A stretch of 64,000 nt of DNA from Reticulitermes lucifugus (GCA_026260175.1 JAKCWW010000040.1:26239-90238), one strand, 5' to 3'. Positions 12,278-24,200 are shown, counted from the first letter of the stretch. The notes: generated by a model from the letters alone, not told the origin. Translations and numbers: made by a program.

Positions 12278-12310
<33 letters not shown>
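12278..12310 (+). repeat. (GA)n then (CAGA)n microsatellite
   Basis: Ten GA dinucleotides run directly into about three CAGA tetramers. Confidence 0.9.
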
Positions 12311-13282
12311 TGGGGGACATGGTCCCTCATAAGGTTTTCTGTTCTCACATCATAAAGAACGCCTGATTATATATTAATTTCTCTGGTCCCTAACGTCGGA
12401 ATAAGATAAATTAATAAACGTTCAAATGCCGACGAGTACCTGAAGAATTGGCCTACGCAACATTTTAGTTCGTACCTCATAGAGAACACAGTCTTTGTCG
12501 TGAAAACCGGTATCCTATAAGTAAATAATATTTGTTACGATAATTACAAAAAACACATAAATACAACATGGGGAAAATGTGGAGTTTCTTAATGTTGCAG
12601 TATGCGGTACATATATTTAACACTACGCTCTAAATGTTGAAACCCTGATACGTCTGTATCTGTAATAGTACTAAAATTATGCACGTTGACTTCCCCATCT
12701 TATCTATTGTCGTCAAATGCCAAACGGCATATGTTACTCACAATACCAAAATGCCTTGTTTCCGGGTATAGAAGACTGTTGCTGTAATTCTGCACATTTA
12801 ACCAAGATGTTATCGAAAACCACTAGCAATTCTCAAATATCAGATCATGAGTTCATCAATATCCAATCAAATCTGAACCACAGGAATGTGATTAGACTGG
12901 CAGACTGCTTAATAATTCCTCGCAATAACAAGACGTGAATTAGTGAACAGTTGTAGTAAGCCTAGTGCATTAGCTGTTATGTTCATTTTATTATTACACC
13001 AGAGCAAGAAGATTTTATGCTTAAGTCGTGACAAAAATTTAGTTTTGTGTCAATAACTCTAAACTGCCGAAACAGAAAGTCCACTTCTCAGTGGAGATCA
13101 AAATACTGTGCCGGAACTTTACACATGTTATTATATACCTCTACAAGGTTTATGCTCGAAAATGTTCTTACTTCATTTTAGAACTGTTTTAAAATTGCTC
13201 ACTCACTGCATTGTCTTGATCAACATAGTCAAATTTATTACAACGACCAAATGTACTCTAATATTTACACATAACTGTATAC
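12311..13282. other. Unique AT-rich DNA
   Basis: Nothing recognised on either strand. Confidence 0.5.
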
Positions 13283-13326
13283 ATAACGCTCCAACATGGG
13301 TCGGTGTTAGACCACCATCCTCAGGA
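13283..13326 (-). ncRNA. Weak hammerhead-like relic
   Basis: On the minus strand CTGAGGA (complement of 13318-13324) is followed by U, stem II GGUG/CACC with a six-base loop, then GACCCAUGU where GAAACNNGU would be expected. The CTGANGA core is intact but the GAAA block is damaged. Confidence 0.3.
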
Positions 13327-15013
13327 AGCACATGCTGCCATCTGAAACCAACAGTCATTGACGAGCCACTATTTGTATGCTTCCACAATCTGTTGTAGGC
13401 TGCGTTGTTAGCATCTCTGTCGTACAAAAGGCACATCCTCTATTTTAAAATACGTACAGTAAAAACAGGATTAAAGTATTCTATACAAAATAAAGTTGCG
13501 TTTAACAAGCTATCATTTCATTGTTGGTGGTGGAAACCTCTAGTGTTGTGGCATTATATGTTGATGTTAATACGTGAGTCAATCCAAAGCGGATCAGGTC
13601 CTGTAAACAAAAGGTATATACAAAGAATACATGTTAAAACGTTAAGTATAGAAGACAAATTTGGAATATAGTAGGTAAATCATTAAGTATATTACGAGTG
13701 TTGTTCCTATTCTTCATATTCATGTTTATAACAGTGTTCATATTTTGTACTGCAGTCTCTTATGGTTTATAACCAGGAGCATATTTTCGAGTGTATTAAT
13801 TTCCAATTTATTATGGCGGGTTAAGAATACTCTCCATAGTTGTTACTTACGATTCTTCATTTAAGGATTACACATTTAAATTCTATCATATGCATTAATT
13901 TGTTATTTTGTCTCATCTGGTACTGTAGGTAATAATATTCAAATTTTCATTTCGGAAGTTTGAATTATCCTACATGTTATATTTCCTACGCGTTGTTATA
14001 AACAAATGCAGGAGAAATATTATCACTTCATGTAAGGCCAAATGTGTCCCTTTCCGTATTACTCCTGTTAATATTGCAGAGATATAAAAACCTAAATTTA
14101 AAACCGACAATGCTACCGCCGAGCCTCGGCTTGACTACCTCAGCTCTCGCAGAAATCCCTTCGGTGAAGGGTCCGTTTAAGGGCGTGGCAAGATAGTACT
14201 GGTGAGAAAACAGGGGAGTTTGGGCTGGATGTGACAAGGAGCAGGGGAGGGAGGTGCTGAAAGTGTTGAATCCGCAGCCCAACACAAAGAACAGATGAGA
14301 TTGCTCTTTGGAGAGTTAGGGTTAGGAAGGAGAAGGGAGAGATGAAGAGACAGAGAGAAAGAGAGAGAAACAGACATACAAATAGGAACAAACGCCGTCA
14401 ATTGCTAAAGCGACCAAATAAACAGGCATTATATGGAGGATCGCGACCCAAATTTCATCGTTCATCTGTAGTACGTAGGATAGATAATTAGGTTTCTTAA
14501 GCTCCGCCAGGAGTGCGGAATAGAGAGTCTGAAAGCGAATTTTAAGGGCCACAACCATAATGGCGTGCTTACGTTGTTTTTACACGTAATTACTAATAAA
14601 ATTTGTTAATTATACGCAGGATATGATAAAATGGTTGGTGCTTGTAGAATAGGATAATGCTCCATTTAGTCCCTTAATGAAAATAACACGTGGGAAATGT
14701 AGCATGAATAAAGAAACCGGGATATGCATTCCAAAGTTTGATTAAAGCTTTAGAAAGAATGGCATAAAAGGCATTGTCGTGTAGAATTCCAGAGAAAATA
14801 AAGTCTCGGACGGATTCACCTGCGTTAAGAAATGTTAAGAAATGATAATCAACAATCGGGTTCCATAAATGTGCAAGACGGTTGAAGAGGGTGTATATCA
14901 AATTTTGACGGACGATGACTGAACATAAAATTCTTTAACTTTTACAGATTATGTAACGTGACCTACTGCACAGGCAGAAGGACAAGCGTTGCAAGAATGC
15001 CGTATGCAAAGAA
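13327..15013. other. Unique DNA with a purine-rich patch
   Basis: No gene. Bases 14320-14385 are rich in GAGA/AGAGA on the plus strand, which produces an open frame on the minus strand by composition. Confidence 0.5.
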
Positions 15014-15156
15014 AGTATACTGGAGTTACGTCATGGGCCCTACTACGGCATCATTTGTTAAACGGCCAGATATATAAAGTGGAAGTATACTGAAGATGGG
15101 ACTTGGGCCTTCTAAGGTACCATATGTAAAATTGCCAAGTTATGTAAATTAAAAAT
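15014..15156 (+). repeat. 70-bp tandem duplication
   Basis: Unit 15014-15083 begins AGTATACTGGAG and unit 15084-15153 begins AGTATACTGAAG. Both continue through TGGGCC, a GGYANCAT block and a TATATAAA/TATGTAAA block at the same offsets. Divergence is roughly 30%. A partial third unit may start at 15154. Confidence 0.6.
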
Positions 15157-15999
15157 ACAGCGGAAGATTACTAAAATAATTATGTAACACTTGATTATCG
15201 TAGGCGTAAGATTGGATCCGTAGATCTAACACCTTTTCTGAAACACTGTTAGGTGCTTTTAAAAAGTTTAAGTCTAAGTTACTCACAAGCTTAGGTATTT
15301 CAGCTCCTAAGAAATTCTAATACGTTCCGAGCAGTTTGTACTTTCATTTCCCCTGGAGATATTCAGGTATGGTTTCACCAAATTACTTTCTCCGCATACT
15401 GAATATACAAACGGATGTAAAATATTCCCCATAAGCCTTATGTCTTCATTGACTCCCCTCAGTTAGAAGTCCTATAAATGTAGACACAAAAACAATTTTG
15501 CATCCATCACTTGAGGCGCACGTGCAACAACCATTACGCCACGGGTGTAACTGACCTGTCAACTTGGAATCCAACCAAAACTGTGGTTCTGTGGCTTTAA
15601 GCTAAACCGAAAACAAGCATCTTCACACGAACCGTAATACACAGAGTTGTGTGTATATAATATACCTTGAAGGTTATCTTCTCTGATGTGCAATTACGTC
15701 AATCCACATCAAGACAGAATATAGCTATAGGAACTCACTTCAAAGACAGATCGCGCCTGCAGCGTCTCGTTTAATATACCATCCAGCAGTATAAGCATGT
15801 ACGAGAAGTTGCTGAAGGAACACGTTTCTACGTCTTAGGATACCTAGTCTCAATTTGTCTGCGTGTGGACATACTTCTCCTATAGCAAACTCAGGTGATT
15901 AGCAGCGAATGAAATTTCAAATGCTGAATGTTGTCAGTAAATTATTTATAAAGATACATCTAAATGTAATATAAATTATTATATTGTTATAGACCACAT
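15157..15999. other. Unique DNA
   Basis: Nothing recognised. Confidence 0.5.
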
Positions 16000-16486
16000 T
16001 GTTGCACAAGCTTTTGAAATGTCATGTCTCATTCGCTACATTACGTCTTCCTTTCCTACCATTTACACTCCTCTTATTTTGTACTATGCCCTTGTGAGAT
16101 CTGAACTCGAATTCGCCTCTGTTGCCCGGAATTCTGTGACACTAACTGATTCTTCTAAAATCGAAAGAGTTCAAAGAAAATTTTCTGATTTATGTTACAA
16201 AATATTTTTTTATTAATTTTGGCACCAGTAAATATGACGATATTTTGGCTAGGTTAAATCTATCAACGCTTGTCATGGCGGCGACACCTCGATGCCCTAT
16301 TTCTTATTAATGTTTTTAATAACAAAATCAGCTTCCCTTCCATCCTCAGTACCGTCACTCTTCGTGTACCGTCAAATAATAAGAGATACTTGGTATTTGA
16401 TGCTGTAAATCAAAGGCCAGTTACTGCGGCTAATGCTATCTGCAGGTTAACTGATCTCTTCAATCACAAAGATATTTCACTTTAGT
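16000..16486 (+). pseudogene. Jockey-like LINE, C-terminal part of the reverse transcriptase ORF
   Basis: The plus strand encodes first YITSSFPTIYTPLILYYALV, then LEFASV, and KIERVQRKFSDLCY (16019-16216). After a stop and a frame change it continues with RRHLDALFLINVFNNKISFP (16270-16485) and ends in a natural-looking stop after FNHKDISL. YxLVRSxLEYAS followed by IERVQRKF is a hallmark of the C-terminal part of jockey-superfamily RT proteins. The 5' part is missing and at least one frameshift is present, so this is a dead 5'-truncated copy. Its 3' UTR follows. Confidence 0.8.
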
Positions 16487-17425
16487 GCATAATTATATCA
16501 ATGTTATATAATCCAATTAGTTGCATACATTTTCTTATCCTTTGGATCATACTATTAATCATTAGCTGTTCTTTATCTTTATTAATTACCTCTAATTTTT
16601 AATGGCTTTTTGGTACTTTCCTCCATTATTGTAATCCATCTACCATTTAATTATGTATTGTATCTCATTGTGTGTTTTACAGTTAATATTATGTTTTTCT
16701 ATTACATACTATATTGTAACTTCACCTTTTTAATGCTTTTCATGTGGTCCCTTTAAGTATTTTTCTTCATGGTGCAACAGTCCGTAGTGGGACAGAGCCT
16801 CCTTACTATCGAGGCTTCACGATCACACTCAGACACACCACACTCGGCAGGACTCCTCTGCATGAGTGTTCAGCTCGACGCCGAGACCTCTACCTGACAA
16901 CACATAACACTCACAAGAGACATCCATGCCCCCAGCGGGATGCGAACCCGCAATCCCAGCAAGCAGGCGGCCGCGGACCTACGCCTTAGACCGTGGAGCC
17001 ACTGTGATCGGATTCTCTTTAAGTATTACTTATGAATATTGTACGTTTGTGCCTGTTTCTGTAATTGGCCCTCCGGCTGTTGACTCAGCACGTCAATAAT
17101 CTTGACTGATTTGAGAGGGATTGAATTGAATTGGACTGAATTGAACTGGTGTTCAGGAACCAATTTTCAATTTAAAACATTTTTCTTTAGAAATTATACT
17201 TGATGAGACTTTTCCTTACTATCTATTTTGTGCGTGTTTCCCATTCGTGGTTTGTTAGTGGATGTATCTGCTCTTATGTTTCTGTGCTGTCTCTGTAATC
17301 GGCCTTATGACTGCAGTGTCAGCATATTAATAATAAACAATTGAATTGAATATTGTATATTTATATGTTCCTGCTGGTTTTGTAATTAGCCCTGCGCGGT
17401 TAAGCCTGCGCGTTAATCAATGTTT
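16487..17425 (+). mobile_element. LINE 3' UTR with repeated 3' ends
   Basis: This AT-rich trailer follows the LINE reading frame. A terminal block recurs three times: GTAATTGGCCCTCCGGCTG (about 17061), GTAATCGGCCTTATGACTG (about 17295) and GTAATTAGCCCTGCGCGG (about 17381). The first is followed by an ATTGAATTG-rich tail (17120-17148), the second by AATTGAATTGAA, the third by AATAATTATTA. This looks like two or three 5'-truncated copies of the same LINE 3' end placed one after another. A SINE-B interrupts the first. Confidence 0.65.
16762..17016 (-). mobile_element. SINE-B nested in the LINE 3' UTR, 11-bp target duplication
   Basis: This is a tRNA-derived SINE on the minus strand. The head lies at 17016 and box B reads GGGTTCGCATCCC (complement near 16940). 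The tail is the plus-strand TTTTCTTCATGGTGCAAC. The insertion is bounded by a perfect 11-base duplication CTTTAAGTATT at 16751-16761 and 17017-17027, so the ends are exact and the SINE entered after the LINE. Related copies are at 18958-19218 and 26972-27235. Confidence 0.9.
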
Positions 17426-17453
17426 TAATAATAATTATTATTGTTATTATTTT
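17426..17453. repeat. (AAT)/(ATT) microsatellite
   Basis: AATAATAATTATTATTG then TTATTATT, a short self-complementary run at the end of the LINE 3' end array; it may be the LINE's own tail. Confidence 0.7.
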
Positions 17454-18402
17454 TACAATGATTTTCTGGTATCACTTTTATGCAGGGAATTTACAATTAT
17501 ATAACTGAAATAAACCATGTTTCTATGGTATATAATTTTGAAACTATTCTGTGGTTACAATACATGGCACATGTAATGTTATTTCCCGTGATAAACGTTT
17601 TGTATTTTAACATTAGTACTTCCCAAAGTATATGCGCAGTGCCCAGTATGGCGGTTTTGTGTAGTTCTTTGATGTCATGCTTTCCCGGTGTGTTGCTCAG
17701 ATAATTTTCTGAAAGATTTTGAGACGGTTCCACTTGCCTTATTACTACTGGCATCATGCTCGTTTTAAAATAATAATAATAAGACATTTATGGGTAATAT
17801 TGCCCATGTAATTTAGCTCATAACTATTGCCAGCTACTACCATGACGTGCATATGGAAGACCCACTTTGGCATCATTTGTGTTGCAGACAGAATTGCACT
17901 TCTTAGGACTACACTGCGATCCTTCTTTCTATCTTATTCTTTCTTCATTCCGTTTTTTCTGCGCTTTTGCATACACTTTTCTACTATCTTTCGACCCTCT
18001 CTTTTTCCATTTTTCTTCTCTTCACAAGGATGGTCTTTCATTGAATTTAAAGGACAGAAAATGAGGGTTTCCACGTCGACAAACCGATCATCACTTTGTA
18101 AGCTCTCTTAAAATATATTGGTGGGTTCGACAGAGCACAGAGTGCAATCGCGCATGAAGTCTGTGAACAAAGGAATACACAATCCAAAAAAAGCACATAT
18201 GTGTTCAACATTTTAAAACCCCTTTCGCTCTGCACTGTGTCACGAGTGTCAGCCGCAGTAACATGTTGACAGATGTTACACAAAATGTTCATTTTCTTTC
18301 CAAGATCTTCAGACAGCAAAAGCGCCACACCTTCTGAAGCAGTTTACTGTTTTGTATGTGATAATCTCTCTTTAAGTATTTTACATTGTCTGATTATGGC
18401 TA
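17454..18402. other. Unique DNA with a pyrimidine-rich patch
   Basis: No gene. Bases 17910-18030 are strongly CT-rich on the plus strand. Confidence 0.5.
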
Positions 18403-18666
18403 TTTGAAAAAGCTGAAAAATGTTGCACTGTAAAATAGAGTAAATTATTAAGAACATAGTTGCAATTGGCTGCTCTTATTTCTCCTTCAGTTTTTGACAA
18501 TGTTGACCTACCTTACTGATCTCTTACGAAATTTATCCGCCAAACCAATAAGGCTTTACTGTGATACAAGACAGGAAATGTATGCATAACGTAATATTCA
18601 GGTTTTTTGAAAACGCTGAAACATGTTGCAACACGATATACAGTAAATTATTAAGAACACAGTTGA
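18403..18666 (+). repeat. Direct duplication with 202-bp offset
   Basis: TTTGAAAAAGCTGAAAAATG (18403) recurs as TTTTGAAAACGCTGAAACATG (18605). TAAATTATTAAGAACATAG (18441) recurs as TAAATTATTAAGAACACAG (18643). The matching arms are about 62 bases each. It may be two units of a roughly 202-bp tandem repeat. Confidence 0.65.
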
Positions 18667-18843
18667 ATTAAATAGACAGCTAATAATTGAATTTACACAA
18701 ATTTAAAAATCGAACTGAAAGACCCACGTTCTTTGAACTGCCCCCTCAACAGCCATCCGTTAAAAACAAAAACGAAGAATAAATCGAATTTCTTTACACC
18801 ATTACAAATAAAATCTACACGTTATCAAGGATTATCGAAGTAG

Positions 18844-18880
18844 CGTTATGTTTCGACACACAGAGCTCCATCTTCAGGCC
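18844..18880 (-). ncRNA. Weak hammerhead-like relic
   Basis: On the minus strand CTGAAGA (complement of 18871-18877) is followed by U, a 15-base segment that no longer pairs well, then GAAACATAAC. Core and GAAA are intact but stem II and U16.1 are eroded. Confidence 0.3.
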
Positions 18881-18957
18881 CAGTTACACATTTTGTTAAG
18901 CCAGAGCCAAATCTGTCATGTACGGTGTGAAATTTGTTTACGTATTGTACTATAACT

Positions 18958-19218
18958 GCCGATCCCAGTGGCCGCGCGATCTAAGGCGTGGGTCTGCGGC
19001 CGCACGCTTGCTGGGATTGTGGGTTCGAATTCCACTGGGGGCATGGATGTCTGTCTCTTTTGGGTGTTGTGTGTTGTCAGGTAGACGTCTCTGCGTCGGG
19101 CTGATCACTCGTCCAGAGGAGTCCTACCGAATGTGGTGTGTCTGAGTGTGCTCGTAAAGCCTCGATAATGAGGAAACCCTGGCCCACTAGGGGCTGTTGC
19201 TCCATGAGAAAAAAGCAA
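18958..19218 (+). mobile_element. SINE-B, complete copy with 10-bp target duplication
   Basis: The plus-strand element starts at 18958 and has a tRNA-like promoter (GATCTAAGGCGTGGG as box A region, GTGGGTTCGAATTCC as box B). The body reads TTGTCAGGTAGACGTCTCTG and the copy ends CTCCATGAGAAAAAAGCAA. TACTATAACT is duplicated perfectly at 18948-18957 and 19219-19228, fixing both ends. The open frame at 18918-19145 is a translation of this SINE, not a gene. Confidence 0.92.
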
Positions 19219-19228
19219 TACTATAACT

Positions 19229-21410
19229 ACAGCTATCCTATGTAATCGTCTGTACACCTAATATCTCTGTTTATGTTATGGCACGATACTAAATACACTA
19301 AACCTTTAGAACCCAGTGATTACTTTAACTACCACGTTTAACATTCAAAAGCACTGCACAGAGAATGTACTTCTGTCTTTTGGGTGGATCCCTATACAGA
19401 ATTAACTGTTTGGTTCTTATTATGTCGAAGGCGCTGGTTTACTGTGCGTTACGATCATAAACATTAAACATAATTCAGTTTAACTTTCGTCTTTAAGAGG
19501 ATCAAGTGCAAGTTTACAATATTTAAAATAATGAAATACAAAGAAAAGTCTAGAAACTTTACATACCTATATGAAAGTCTACAAGTGGTTAAGCTGCATA
19601 CAGCAAGCTATTTGGTGCGACAGCTACAGTCAATTACCAGTACGATTATAAAGGGTGTCACAAATGGCACACATTATACATTTCTATCAATCAGTAATGC
19701 ACAGGTGCAACTAATCTCCTCGCAACTTTACAGGTTTTATCATTTAATCACTCAAAAATCTGTCTGGCGCATATACAACAAATAAATTTTGGAATCATTA
19801 AATTACAAATTACAGTGCGGCTTTTAGTGCAGCATTATGGTCTGTTGCCATGCTTGTAACACTGATGATGGGGAAAAAGTAAAATAAAAACGTTGGAGAG
19901 TTTGTGGTGTAGTGATATGGCAACTAATGCGTAAAAATCATACAGTTTATTCAACCTTTCTAAGCAACAGCTGAGACGCCCACAAAAGAAAAGCCGGAGC
20001 CCACGTATACACATATAATATAATAAAGCATTTCCATCTCTGTAAGTGAGAAAAGCAGGCTAAAAACAAAGGATCAAAATCAAAGCAAGACATGAAAACG
20101 GCAACAAACAAAAGGGCATGCCTGCAAGTGTAGGTCCTATTTCAAGATTCATCTTTTCTTAAGTAAAACCGAAATAGCCTGCAAGGAGCTTCACCCTTGT
20201 ACTGTACAAACTATTTTAAGACAAACAAACTCTCTCAGATCTTAACGAACAGTGCAAGAAGGGATGAAACGCACAGAAACGTAATGATTCCGTGAAAGTT
20301 AGCTGCATTATATCTGTACTTTGTATCATTATGGCACTGCCATTTCAATTTGCAAGAGAAAATGCTATCCAACAGACAAGTACATGCAAGCTTTCGGTGT
20401 GTAGCACATAGATTTCCAATGGAATATGAAAGAACCAGCAGCAATTCGAAGTTTGTTCCTAGAACTATGTAATAAATTTTCTGCCACGCTTCTTGTCCGG
20501 AACTGCTTCTTTAAAAAGCATCGCAGTGCAAAATAAGCGATGTAACTGGCCATTCTTGCTTTCAGTTCTGGAGCGAGAGATCAAAAGATGGAGGAAACTT
20601 AAGTGTTTAGACGGAAATTGATATTAGGTAAATCAAAGAAGGGGTCGGCTGGTGCAATAACGTATTTCTTATTAGGACGCACTTCATGAAATTGGGAATT
20701 AAGAATGACAGAATTAATGACCGTCTATGACCAACTTCTATGAAGGAAGCGTAGGCTTTTCAGAGCTTCTAGGCGCCGGATTGTCGCTAACTCTAAGCGG
20801 ATAATTTATGTGTAGACACGGATTCCTTTTCTGTTCACTCAAATCCTAAGCTCAACTAACTGTCATATATTCAGTGACAGTGTAAGGCATTTGAAGTCAA
20901 TGAAAGCGAAAGAAATTCAAAGAGACTTGTTCCCGCCGGGAAAAGTCACCAGGTGGCAATTTTCTGGGCCAACCTGAATTCATGCCTGACTTCAAAATTT
21001 AAAACAAGCTATTGAAATCATCATTATCTTGGCTTATTTCCACAACTGGAACAAATCATTTTTTTTTGGTTCCTAAGTGGAAAACGTTTCCCTTGGTTTT
21101 CGAGCGCGGAGGACAGTAGCTACTCTACGGAGTTAAAAGAGATTCCAAATGTTGCACAGTGAATTAAACTATACCACGTTAAACAAAATTTCAAGTCAAG
21201 CTTAAAATGACATCCGCTAAAACACATGACAGTCATGTAGAGGTTGCAACAAGCCGTGAGGTGCTACAAGGCTCAATGAATGTTGATCGATTAGATTCAT
21301 TGCGTGTTGCAATTAAACTGCGGCAAAGAAACTACGATTGCTGGGGATAACACGGTGGAGTCGACTTGCCTCTCACTATGTTCTTGGACAGAAGCCTTAT
21401 CTTAATTGAG
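19229..21410. other. Unique DNA
   Basis: No gene recognised. CTGATGATGGGG at about 19858 recalls the ribozyme core, but no partner stem or GAAAC follows. Confidence 0.5.
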
Positions 21411-21698
21411 GTAAGACAAGGTAAAGTTCAACCAAGAACAGGCCATGAAGGCCCAGAGGGGGAGGAGAGGTATAGTTCTACTCTTTCTTTAACCTCGGAG
21501 CTAGATGGGGGTGTATGGCCAACACCACGCCCCGGCCGCTTTACTCCGGGAAAGAGACCCAGTACCCACTGTACAAGAGGCTGGGTGGGCTCCAGGGCCG
21601 GTTTGGATATGTGTGAATAACCTCGCCTCCACCGACATTCGATCCCCGGGCCGTCAATCCCGAAGCGAGGCGCTATACCGAATACGCAATCCCGGCCC
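21411..21698 (-). mobile_element. SINE-C, tRNA-derived
   Basis: On the minus strand the head starts near 21698 (GGCCGGGATTGCGTATTCGG), box B resembles GGGGATCGAATGTCGG, and the body includes GGCGTGGTGTTGGCC. The copy ends in GGTAAAGTT-complementary sequence on the plus strand (GGTAAAGTTCAACC). It aligns well with 61272-61546 and more distantly with the copies at 23094, 24201, 32878, 33899, 42033 and 46572. Open frames here come from the GC-rich SINE body. Confidence 0.82.
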
Positions 21699-21782
21699 TT
21701 TATCTTGACCTTGAGGATCAAAATTCCAGAAATTGCACCTTGTTAAATAAATCCTTCAAAACAGAAAAGTGCCATGCGTCGG

Positions 21783-21871
21783 GAAGCAGCACAATCGAGA
21801 GTGACACAGCCACGGTGTGTCGGACGAGCAGAGCATGTCCCGACACACAATGGGGAGGATAATGCTGCTTC
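21783..21871. repeat. Nested inverted repeats
   Basis: Outer arms GAAGCAGCA (21783-21791) and TGCTGCTTC (21863-21871) are perfect complements. Inner arms GTGTGTCGG (21815-21823) and CCGACACAC (21840-21848) are also perfect. The structure would fold as two coaxial stems with unpaired segments between. No flanking gene explains it. Confidence 0.6.
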
Positions 21872-23093
21872 AGTGCCCGCCATCCCGAAAATTAAGTCTC
21901 AGACATACCACTGCCTTTGACAAAGAAACTTACGAATGTACAGTCTGGAAAGAAATGCGCGCACAAAGCCTCCATAATGTGATTACTTGTTAAAGAAAAA
22001 GGACCGAAAGTGATATGACACGTGTCCTCAGACATATTTTTCGAGACATGCATCGCTGTTAATGCTGCTTCTGTGTCAATTCGTGACAGCCTCGTAACTA
22101 ATAAATCGGTTTTGACAAAATCGAAATATGATGTGAACATAATGGTATTGGAGGACACCCCACAGCAATACATTTCAGCTTTCTTTCCTTCTAAGAAAGA
22201 CAATATATAGGATTTTAAGATTATGATACTCTCAGTGTTTCCCTCACTTCAACTATCGAAATCTGTGACTGCTCTTCGTGACAGGTGGTAAGAGAATTGC
22301 CACTGAGTGGCCCCCAGACTCGATGCATCGTAGTATCCTACAATCAGCCATAACGACATGGCGGACGCGCGCACATGTTAAGGCGGGAGCGACACCAGTC
22401 TCACCCTGTCGAGGGCATGGCACAGGTCTTGGGAAACTACGTAACTTGTACTATACAATATTTTGTACAGTATTAAATATAAATATGGCGGCCTTGCGGA
22501 CATTTATTAACTGCATGCTTAATGATAATAACTAACAAGGCTATGCAGCTTGGCACGTGTTATCTGGTACTCAGCTAGACCATAAATATACCTACGCACG
22601 TTTATGAAACACAGCTTTTAGTTAACGGTAATGAATACACAGAAGATGCAAATCTTGGAATTCATATCTACCAAACACAACAAATAGATAATCCGGTTTT
22701 AACGCCATGTTCTTCACAAAATAACATACAGCTACAATAAAAGTACTACCAGACATATTTAATTATAAAACTATATAACAGGCAATAGACTTGTTTTCTA
22801 TTCGAGATTCTAATTATTGTTATGCCTCAATATTTAAATTTGCTAACTAAAGAAATTTCCTTTACTTAACCATCATGCTATGAAGATGATGGAGACGTGA
22901 GAGGCATAGAGCTACCCATTTTATAATCTGGCACTAGATAGCTCACGCTGTGGCAGCTATAACAACAGCGCTTCGAATACGAGATTAGGTAGGACGTAGG
23001 TGGTGGCAAGTTTAAAATATGCTCCTTCCGGAAATCAAACTCTGGTTGCTTACCTTGTAGCAAAACTCCGTATACTAGCAAAGTAGAAAGTAG
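21872..23093. other. Unique DNA with a GC-richer island
   Basis: No gene. Bases 22270-22440 are GC-richer than the surroundings (several CG dinucleotides near 22360-22400), but carry no recognisable SINE box or exon. Confidence 0.45.
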
Positions 23094-23386
23094 GGAAAGG
23101 TAAAATCGTCCATGGGCACTCCATAAAGGCATAAGGGAAAGTGGAGGTATGGCTCCACTAATTCTTAAATCTCGGCACTAGGTAGTGGTGAATGGTCAGC
23201 TTCACATCTCGGTCCCTTTACCTCCGTGTAAACAGCCCCCCCCGCACCCACTGAATAGAGTGAAGGTTATGACCACAGCCAGTCTGAACGCTTTGGAGAG
23301 ATCATAAATCTCTTGCCCCTGCCGGTAATTGAACCACGTACAACCCGCAGCCTAGACACTATACTGATTATGCTATCCAGACTCCC
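23094..23386 (-). mobile_element. SINE-C, diverged copy
   Basis: Minus-strand head near 23386 (GGGAGTCTGGATAGCATAATC), box B region GGTTCAATTACCGG, and a plus-strand tail AAAGGTAAAATCGTCC. The segment ATAAAGGCATAAGGGAAAGT parallels the tail of the 32878 copy. Divergence is high. Confidence 0.7.
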
Positions 23387-24200
23387 AAAGGAGAAAGAAA
23401 AAGTGTCAAAATAGAAATACTAGAGTAACTGTGAAACAGAAAAAGAGACATAATGTTAAAGAGAAAAAGCAGGTGAAAGACTGAGATGTAAACCCGCAAT
23501 ATGGCTCGTTTCCAAAATAGAAAAAGGTTCACGACCAAAAGGGAGATAAAAGAGTGGTAACGGAGGGGGAATTGAGTGAAAAATATGCCAAAATGTCGAG
23601 TTGGCATTGAGTGTGAGGAAAAGGCTCTTTTCATTCGGAGAGAGGAAAAGGGCGTATAAGGATTGAAACGAAATGGGGTGGCCCACAAGGATCGACCACC
23701 TCCTCTCCAAATCTATGTTACAGCAGTCGTTAGCACTGCGTTTTGTATGTACCAGAAGTTGGGCTACGGGAGGTGGCGGAGGGTGAAAAAGAGAGGGGGT
23801 TTAGAAAACAAACTTCTTTAAAACTTTAACTCAACCTGTCTTGTTGATTCTAGTTGCTTCTAGTTTTCGTCTGCTTTGGTGTTTCTTTGAAAAAAGTTTC
23901 CCCAAATATCGTGCTCAATAACACGACGTGGTAATAGAACCTTGGGATCTAGATCAATCTTACTGACAACCCCACAAGCGCAGGTTGATCTGATAACACA
24001 AAAATGTGAACTGTGTTATTTAGGCTAAGGAGCTGAAGGAGGAAGTTCAGAAGTTCGACGCTGTTTAGAGGTTTCGGATAACTTCCTTTGCTTCACCTTA
24101 CATGAAATGCGTCTGAGGTTCACCCTGACCAGTATTGAACATGCACGCAACGACTGTCGCAGGGTGGTGGTTTATATTCGAGAAATCCCGAGTATTGTGC
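23387..24200. other. Unique DNA, purine-rich start
   Basis: Bases 23387-23560 are A/G-rich; no gene recognised. Confidence 0.5.

Noticed and set aside
18918-19145. 75-codon open frame with arginine-rich peptide
   Set aside because: Coincides with SINE-B, bounded by its target duplication.
21428-21721. 97-codon minus-strand open frame
   Set aside because: Translation of the GC-rich SINE-C body.
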